Translations under genes and position numbers: made by a program | The notes under the pieces: generated by a model | Told to the model about the DNA's origin: nothing | Database searches by the model: none | The model's input: the letters and a program-made list of their open reading frames with translations, nothing else | Shown here: one piece after another, positions 55,779 to 64,000 of the stretch | Position numbering within the stretch: position 1 is the first letter of the stretch | Layout: each line of letters starts with the position of its first letter | NCBI GenBank assembly: GCA_037833965.1 | Contig: AP031354.1 | Coordinates: 1,466,001-1,530,000 of the forward strand | Source of the DNA: Marchantia polymorpha subsp. ruderalis | Lineage: Eukaryota > Streptophyta > Marchantiopsida > Marchantiales > Marchantiaceae | Reading direction: 5' to 3' | Length of the DNA stretch: 64,000 nucleotides

Positions 55779-58700
55779 TCAAGCACGCCTCGAGGCAGTG
55801 ATGTGCATGCCATCCTTCATCATCAGGATGGCAGACATTCTGTAGGCGATTTCGTGCCCCGGGACGGACTCGAACTTGAAGAAACGGCACAGTACAGCCA
55901 TCACTATCTTCATTTGCAGGTACGCTGCATCTTTCCCCAAGCACGAGCGAGGTCCAGCCTGCGAATCGCAGTGTCGAGAATAATCCGCATGGTAAGTCGG
56001 GCAGTCAGGTGCAAGGCACGATTAAGCCCACATTAGAAGGGAGTGTTGCATGTCATGAGAGCACAGGTAGCAAAGCGGCCAGCTTTGCCAGTGGAGGTTT
56101 ACCTGGAATGCAGTGAACTTGTAGGGTGAGGCGCCCTCGAAAGCGCCGGCTTCGTTGAGCCATCTTTCAGGTCTGTATTCTGCAGCATCCGGTCCCCACA
56201 GATCCTGCAGCCGCCCCATCGCGTATGGAATGAATGCGACCAAGTCTCCTTTGCGCACAGTGTGTCCGCTCGGCAGAACATCGTCTTCTAGTACACCCTT
56301 GACATCCTGGCAACGACCATCGTCCAAAGAGACTATGAGTCAACTCCTGTATACTCATAACCTCTGCTGGATGTCTAAAATGCTTGAGAATGTAGCTTGT
56401 CGACTGAAGAGCTCGTCCTGAAATTCTCTATTTTCAGATAGACAGTGAGTATCTACTAAGCCATAGTATAAACTCTCTCTGTGAGTGTCTTAGTATTAGC
56501 TTGATTGATCACTCATCCCTTACCTGTGGAACGACCGGATATAGCCGAATAGTTTCCGTGATGGCAGCATGCAAGTACTGGAAATTGGAAGTGGTACTGG
56601 TGACTTCCTCGAAAGTCAAAAGATCAACGAACTGTTGAATATGCTCGTTGAACTCGCCCTCCGAAGCGTGGACTGCAAAACTGACGATCTGTTAGAAAAG
56701 ATGCTAATTTTCTTGGCGCATGGTTATATGAGCAGAGCTGTGCGACACGGGAGAAGGTTTGATTCAGAAAAGATGTGGAGACTTGACGAACTAGGCGACG
56801 CTGCCAAGTATGCATATTTACCGGAATTCAGAGTTGGAGTCGGTTGATGACGGGCCTCGAAGGCACATAGCTCATCAAAAATCTTCTCCGCGACTTCAGG
56901 TTTGCTCAGCAAGCAGTGGATAAACCATGCCAGTACCGATGAGGTGCTGTCACGTCCAGCCATTACGAAACTCAGCACGTCGTCACGGATGGATTTGTCT
57001 GTTGTACTCTCGTCCAAGAACATGTATCTTGATACCAAGTCTGGTCTGGTCTGCAGGTAGAATTAAATCAGTGGCTGAAAGTTCCCGTGACTCTCTTGAG
57101 ATTTGCATAATATTCTTGAGAATAAAGCCATCCAGACAGGAGAAATTTCTTAGAAAAACTACTACGTGCCCCTTCCTGCGATCACTTCAGGGACAAGAAC
57201 AATCGCAAATCATAGAATCTTTTTGGAGTCAGTTGTGAACTCACATTTTCCCCTTCGATTTCATGCTTAGTCGATTGACTGGATTTGGATCTGGATTTTG
57301 CTTGAGCGATATCTCGTCTCCTCGTCCGAATCACATCGTAGAGAAATGTGTCCATGTACTGCACCGCATCTTTGAATCGGGCTTCTATGCCTATGTTCAG
57401 GAACCTTCTGACTCTCCACAGTGGGTCGACGAATCTTACATGGACATTCACGTTTGCCTCATCGAAGGCTGATTGAAAAGGCACGTCTGGCAGCTCATAT
57501 GACAAGGCTCCCAATTGCACTCCCGTTGCAACCTCGACAATGGTGTCCAATGTCATTCTTTTGAAAAGGTCCTAAACATGATCAGTCGCAGAAACTGGAC
57601 AAGTGAGTGTTTGTAGAATAATTTGCAACAAACGCCTGTTAGATCTAAGAGAATGTGAAATCGCTCATGAACAATGAGAAGATAGCTAAAAGCTTTGACA
57701 TAAAGTACGATTCCCAGTCACTACTTATATAAAGGTTGGAACAAATTTCCGACAAAAGACAGTTCAAAACTGAGCTCTTATTTTTCAGGGAGCAATATGC
57801 ACCTCTCGTGTATGACAGAGCGGGCAGTACCTGCATTTCGAGAGACGTTGCAGAGTAAGAGGCCTTGCTAACGATGGACGCAAGAAGGTGAGCCTTCTCC
57901 CGGTAGGTTACTAGGCTGTAATCGCGAAGCACTTTGCGCTGAACCTCACCCTGCATTAACTTCCTCTGCTTCTTCCATAGTTCACCATCAGAATTGAAGA
58001 TGCCATCTCCCAAGAACTCGTTTAGAACCTCTTGAAAGAGTTCTCCCTGGCATAGTCAATGGCAAATCGATTTCGTAAATGACTCGAGCACAGAAAGCAT
58101 GAATAAATAGACCAAGGGCATCCACAAGACGATCATAGGACCAAATCAGGCCCTCAAACATCAGATCTGAAATTACAATCTTTTAATAGACAATTGAAAG
58201 CAACGAGGAATTTCTTCTTACAATCTTAGACTGCACAAAACAAATAAGTTGTGCTTTGTGCTCAACTCTCTTTGCACATCAGTGCCTGATCGTTTCATTT
58301 GGTAGTGATCACCCCGAGCTAATGTTAAGGAAGAAAATATTCAGTAAAGTATCTCACAAGATCAATTCAAAACAATTGACATGCCTGGCTTTCAGATGAT
58401 CTTGCTTCTTCACATTCCTAGAGTAAGAAGGTCTATCAATCTTGACGAATATCTCGGTGAATCGAGGGCTGAACAAAATCAAAGACGAGAAGAATACTAC
58501 AGACAGTAAAATGGAAATAAGACTAGGATTGACACACATACGAAAGTTTGCGCCAGCTGGAACTACCAGTCAAAGAGCCCTTTACAAGGCATTACAAGCG
58601 TCATTCAAAAATTGACTGTCAAGTTGAGAGATTTATAAGAGACGCCATTGAGAGGATGAGTTACCTTCGGATAGTTCGCAAAGTTGGTCTTGAGAATGTA

Positions 58701-59460
58701 TTCGCAGACAGCTGGATCGGCAGTGTAGACGTAGGTATTTGTGGGCATGGGTGTGGCGAATGTGAGACCTGCTTTTTGGAAATATTCCAAGAGCCAATCA
58801 TGCATTCTGTCGTAGTTTAGCCACAGCTCTGGCAGGGTACCCACAACTGGCCAAGCATTTGGCCCATTTGCTTCCTGCACATTCATTACTTTATCAAACA
58901 TATTGTAGAATTATCAGGCAACTCTAAGAGAGATCTGGGACTTCAGGAACGACAACTGCAAACACCTCTGCTGACATTAGTTCTCGATTCCTCATCAAGA
59001 TTTTCAGTCACTTCAGGTACACGCATGTACATGCAGCGAGACAACGAAGCGACTGCTGGGGATAGCTCGAGGAACAACAAGCTCGGCAAACAAGGAGCCA
59101 TGCAATCAAGGTCTGGAGCTTTACCGTTTTGGTTCTCATCAGGGAATTCCACACTGGTTTCGCAGGCACGAAGAACCTAGTGTCCTTCCTCTGCTTCTCT
59201 TTCGCATTGCTAGAGCCATCGTTTATCACCTCGGTCGAAATAAAGGTGTCACTGAAGGGGCACGATTCTCCGCTGTTGGGAGTCACATTAACTATAGTAA
59301 GCTGAAGGGGCCGTGGAGGACGGCCCCATCGAGTGGTCGAGCTCGATAGATCCGATGGCAAGGTGAGCATGTCCTTCCAGACATTACAAGAGGAACTTGG
59401 AGCATAATTCAAGTGTGCCTGCACAGCAATTCGTTCCCCGGGCAAGTACATGGACTGCAT
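55779..59460 (-). CDS. Cytochrome P450, CYP704-like (CYP86 clan), copy B
   Basis: Exons in transcription order: 59460-59125 (exon 1, tentative), 58874-58665, 58046-57831, 57571-57245, 57050-56822, 56672-56524, 56306-56103, 55958-55779. Internal exon lengths equal those of copy A to the base (210, 216, 327, 229, 149, 204), so the two are paralogues by segmental duplication. Exons 2-8 give 504 aa with WPVVGTLPE, AGRDSTSSVLAWF, TETIRLYP (ExxR), YRPERWL and FQAGPRSCLGKD. All splice sites are intact and no internal stop was found. The last exon ends at a TGA after ASRRA, 12 residues earlier than copy A, well past the haem region and probably harmless. Exon 1 (112 codons) is again soluble-looking and in frame. 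A conserved TATA box lies at 59829-59837. Expected role: fatty-acid omega or in-chain hydroxylation at the ER; the substrate is not known. Confidence 0.9.
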
Positions 59461-59828
59461 CTGGGCTTGATGTAGTCCTTCCCTGTAGTGCACAGACTCT
59501 AAAAGCTCGAGAGTAGAGCTTTCTCAAGTCCAAACGACTCAATATGAGCCGAATCAAACTGTACCAGAAAAACAAAATTCACTTCCTGAAGCTTGTGCAA
59601 CTCGTCCCTGCTTATCATGCAAGAAAATTGTATATCGAAGTTCCTTAGAAGATGATATAGATCTCAAAATTCACGATGGCAACGAGCAAAGACTATGATC
59701 GAGAAGCAAATGAGGCTTTCTGGAATGATTGAGGAGGAGAAAGAAGAGAACAATTAGTCGCCTAAGCAATCTCAATGCTGCGCGACTAATGTTGAACTAT
59801 GAGACGAATTTGCCATTCAGAACTTGGC

Positions 59829-59837
59829 TGTTATATA
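59829..59837 (-). promoter_or_regulatory. Putative TATA box of P450 copy B
   Basis: TATATAACA on the minus strand, same context as upstream of copy A, about 370 bases before the tentative start codon. Confidence 0.5.
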
Positions 59838-60170
59838 CACCCGCAGAAACTTCTCGGGATGAGCGTAACAACAATTCTCTGCCTTATCAAATTTGTTTTC
59901 TTTCTATTAATTTACCTGTTGATCGAAGACGCGGTTCTATAGCTGGATTAGATCTTCATGACGTCATTGCCTTAATAAAATACTTCCACACAGGAAACAG
60001 TTTTTATGGGAAGGCTGGAAAATTGGAAATAAAGATCGGCAGAAAAGTACCAATGCTCTGAGATTTGCACTATCACGAGATTTGCTGGAGATGGATCTAC
60101 AGACGTCCATCTTCCTCAGAAGTCATAGGGGTGTCGACTTATCCTGGACCGATGGACTGGCTTTTGTGTT

Positions 60171-60207
60171 CTTAGCAAAATTTCGGTTATACCGAAATTT
60201 TGCTAAG
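60171..60207. repeat. Perfect 17-bp hairpin, 3-nt loop, upstream of P450 B
   Basis: 60171-60187 is the exact reverse complement of 60191-60207. The homologous site upstream of copy A (about 33187-33215) does not form this hairpin. Confidence 0.85.
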
Positions 60208-60249
60208 ACGAAAGCTAAAATAGCTGGAAAGAATGACATGAAGTCAACA

Positions 60250-63200
60250 TCGACTGTGTTTTCATTCAGTGTCTTGGTATCTAGCAGATCTACCGCCCTC
60301 AGGCGGCGCCAGATTTATGCGGAGTTCAAACTGTTCAACAAACGACAGCTGAGACTCATTAGATCGTCCGACATCCCGGTCTAGATCTTGTCGAATTTGG
60401 GCTCAAATTGTTGATAGACATATGCTGCTTTTCTTCAGCAAGCCTGATCCCATAATCCTTATAGAAAGGAGAGGGACGGTCTTACTTGAAGTTCGGGTCA
60501 GTTCAATGAATCCCACGCCTCGACACCTTATTAACTCGTGTAGAGTTACCCTCCCATTTTAGAGGCGGCTCTGATAAAAATCAGGCGAGATCTTTGCGAG
60601 GTCCAGAAGTTATGTCATCACAGGTCATTTGACCAAGAATTGACCATCGTGTGAAAAGAATGACACTGGAGTTGGCACCTTCACCAAAAAAAAAATCCTT
60701 TCCACGTGCAAAGGAATGCACTGAGATTATATGCTGCGCAACTGGATGAGTGCTCGTCCAGTCTCTAGGGCCAAAATCATGGGGACACACTTGGAATCGG
60801 CTTTTCCTCGGACCGAATGTTGGTCCTAGGTTTGTCTTCAAGTCATTTATGGGTAGTTCATCGCTGTTCTTTTCACGTTCAGATTCGGTTGTTTTATGTT
60901 TAACTTTTGAGCCTTTTCATAATTACAATATGGAATATACGATAGGACACAGACCAAAACAGGGTAGTCTGCTGTTGCAAAGAAAAGGTAACGAGGAAAA
61001 TCTCAACACAAGGAGCTAAGCGCAGGAATCTTTTTAGCGTCGACCCTACTGAAACTGGAGGTGTTCATTCGATCACAACTTACAACGATCATTCGATCCT
61101 CGAAGGTACTCGTAGCTTCCAAAAGTGCCTCCAGTTGGATCCACAAGGAAGAGAGTTCATGTGTTTAGAGACTTCAATGTTCAAGCAATTGGATTCGGCC
61201 TTCAGCAGCATACATTCGTGGCCATTTTGCTCGAGATTTGAGAGTTAACACAAGTCAGCGTAGCTCTTTCAGCATAAAAAGCATATGAATCTGCAAAGGT
61301 GGGCTCTCAGTTCTGCGATGGCTGTATCAAACTTTGACATTTTATAAATACAAGTACAAAACGGCACTTTTCGTTGATTTGACATTGATTAACTCTCGCA
61401 TGCTCACAACAGCGTTGTCTAATAATCAGGAAGATTATGCTGTGTTCTTTTAGTGTAAAACTCAAATTTGAGAGTGATAGGATGCCATGCTCATCCATTG
61501 AACAGATGCGGTACATTTTTCAGCGTTGGAAAACTAATTACTACATTGCCGACATCTTACTTTCCTATCACAATTTTAAAGATTACGTTCCATGGTAAGT
61601 CACTCCTGAGATTAATATTACGCATTCTGATGCACGAGGACAATACAAGGTACGTGCAGCTCTTCCTTTTGGGCAGCGAGAGTAGGATCATTATGTGTCA
61701 TGGAGTGCATATCAATGCGTTGACATTTCAGAATAGAATGAGATCTTCTGAATAGTATTTGTTGGTACAAGCACATAATTCTTCATAAAAATAAGAGTGA
61801 ACACATTTGTGTCCTGAACGAGATTACATTACACGGAGTGTATCTCCGTGAGCTATCACGGAGTTAAATCTAAAAGTTTTTTTCGTGACCCAAATGCGAG
61901 TTGCAAATTAGACTACACACAAATACAGTTTGAAAGATACAGATTTAATGAACCTGGAACCAATAAAATATTAGAGCCTTTCAGAATAGAGATAACTAGT
62001 CGCTTTGTCCATAAAAGTTGAACCCGTGTAGCTAAAATTCTTGTCAAAATCCGCTACGGAAGCTTTCTGAAGAAGCTGTGTTAGAAAGTAAAACATAAAA
62101 CTCCTAAATTATATGGAAATCTTCTCCTATTGCAGTGATCTTGTATGATGAAAGTAGTAGCAATAATGATCACTTTACGCTGAAGACATATCTACAAGAC
62201 CCGTTCCGCTGTAGGATCTTTAGTTTGGAGAGTTAGAGTAGTTTTAGTTTTGCTTTGGAAGTGCTCTTCAGAGGCAGATTCGGCCGGAAGAGGGTAAAAC
62301 TGTTAAATAAAGAATTCAACGTGGCCAATGGAAGAAGCTTGGCGGGTAGCTCGTGAGAAGGTAAGGGCAGCAGAGCGCAGGAATTCAAGAGAACCTTAGT
62401 CTAGACATTCGGCATTTTACTTCGACATTCGACAAATTCTCTACCCATACAACACTGTGCGGGGAGATTGTGCCAGTTGTTACGATGAAGCCAACATCTT
62501 ACACGCAAAAAAAGTCAATCCCATAGAGGAGAGAGAGAGTGCTGGGACGCAAAGATTATAATTACAAGCCGCTAATCACAAAGCTTACCTGGACCAACAA
62601 AGATTTCGCAAGGTTGCAGGGAAGAGTAGTATATTATCTTGCATGATTTTGGGGCTGTGTATGTGGAGATCCGTACGAAAAAGCCCAGTAGGGGAAGGAA
62701 GATTGAACTGGGTGGCGACCATCCTCAGTATTGGGATGCAATACTTTGGAAGAATAGATTGGTTTGGGATTGAAATGAATACTAACTCCACACGCGATTT
62801 GTGATCGACCTAGTCCGTTGTTTAGATGGCCCAGCGACAAGAGCACTGATTGAAGGAGCTGGAGGGATCTCAGCGTTCAATAATCACAAAGTTATTACTG
62901 TGCGGGCACTCGCAAGCACTCGGAGTGATTCCTGCAAGCAAGAATGCAAAGACACAAAAACTCATGTCGAGAAGCATCGTTTGCGTTGCAAGCTCATTTG
63001 CATTTGGACCTGCTTGCGAGATATAGAAGTGGGACAAAATCACCATTTGGTATCTCTGATCCGGAGATGCTACTATTATCTCGTTGCTAGGTGTAACCTG
63101 CTCTCTAAGTCGATGTTTACAGAGTTCCACAAATTTTCAGGACTTTGAGACCGAGAGACAAACTAATTGGTGACGACACTCTACATTGATGTCCTGAGGT

Positions 63201-64000
63201 ATTGTCGGCAAACAGATGCCTGCCTAGCACCTTTCTGTTATGTAAATTTCGTCCCACTGCTTCCTTGGCAAAGACACTTCCATACTTGATTAAATTGGTA
63301 GGGGCGTCAATTGTCTTGCGACTTGCATCTTGTCTCCAACTGGAACAATATTTTAGCTTACAAACCTATACCCATCATATATTTTTTGATAAACGGTCTG
63401 GACCATACAAACCACTATATTAGACTTTCTATTCCTTTAAATGTCGTATACTGATCACTGGCTTTGAGGGAACATGTGACCTCCTATACGCTTTTGGGGC
63501 AGCCATCAAGGAACTATTTGAAAAAGTCTTCAAGATGTGCTCCAATTCCTTTTATAGCTCCATAATTTAGTAAGTTCCTTCGACAGTCCTTTTGGACTGT
63601 AGGAGAGGTTTCTTGCTTAAAGCATGAAGTTAACTTTGAACTCTCCAGACTGATCCAATTTCAGACGGTTTATGGCGCAACATGGTCTCTAAGTCTCATT
63701 ACTGGTTTCACATATGTCTTGTGCGAGTCACAAAAGACACTGCTGATGGAGTATCAACGTGCGACCTCTAAATACTAGGAAGTCTTACAAATGACTAAAC
63801 TTAGCTCCTTGAGTCACATCTCATAATCTACACATTAGACAAAATTTGAACACGTTCAAACTACAAAGTCGAGATCTCTAGGTTGACAAAGTTTTTTTAC
63901 ATGAGCCCAACTTGCGTATCTGAGCCCAATCCAACCTTTCAAATGAGCCCAACGCAGCCCAATTAGAGCTCAAATTCCTGATGGAGGCTGGGTGGGGCGG
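60250..64000. other. Intergenic, no gene recognised
   Basis: Only short frames without domain signal. The last 110 bases carry several GAGCCCAA motifs (from about 63903), perhaps the edge of a repeat that continues outside the window. Confidence 0.4.

Noticed and set aside
1-64000. tRNA, rRNA, CRISPR array or bacterial-type operon
   Set aside because: None seen; the window is eukaryotic nuclear DNA with spliced genes.

Overview
This is a plant nuclear window. It has split genes with GT-AG introns mostly of 70-500 bp, plant-only families (SUEL-lectin beta-galactosidase, CYP86-clan P450, SAWADEE protein, DREB-type AP2/ERF), low gene density and long AT-rich stretches. The gene set and compact introns fit a non-seed land plant, probably a bryophyte; this is an inference, and no marker in the window settles the species.

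Layout. 1-5.8 kb: a broken hAT-like DNA transposon followed by unassigned sequence. 7.6-9.9 kb: an intronless F-box gene behind a leader rich in simple repeats. 10-13.9 kb: AT-rich, no gene. 14.2-16.6 kb: a complete 7-exon cysteine synthase gene (494 aa) with an organelle-type leader. 18.2-18.6 kb: a degenerate tandem repeat. 20.3-26.1 kb: a truncated P450 copy that runs directly into a large inverted repeat (arms about 1.65 kb, spacer about 1.2 kb); each arm carries a broken DREB-type AP2 gene and a pectin methylesterase fragment. 28.7-32.4 kb and 55.8-59.5 kb (minus strand): two paralogous CYP704-like P450 genes with identical exon structure. Between them lie a decayed Ty1/copia fossil (36.5-38.1 kb), a complete 19-exon beta-galactosidase (39.0-47.5 kb, minus, 859 aa) and a SAWADEE-domain gene (50.6-51.5 kb, plus). 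60.3-64.0 kb: no supported gene.

The three P450 copies, the paired blocks around them and the inverted repeat show that 20-60 kb was built by repeated segmental duplication. Three blocks at 26.5, 27.3 and 27.5 kb before P450 copy A recur in the same order at 35.9, 38.6 and 49.0 kb before copy B. In the second set the copia fossil and the beta-galactosidase gene sit between the blocks.

The most notable observations are: (1) the DREB/PME inverted repeat, which would fold into long dsRNA if transcribed; (2) a non-membrane N-terminal exon conserved in frame upstream of both P450 genes; (3) short perfect hairpins, three of which can be shown by paralogue comparison to be newly formed, as expected of template-switch mutation; and (4) a 25-bp perfect hairpin at 54.3 kb of pre-miRNA size. 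All splice assignments were made by hand from phase agreement and family conservation, without transcript data.
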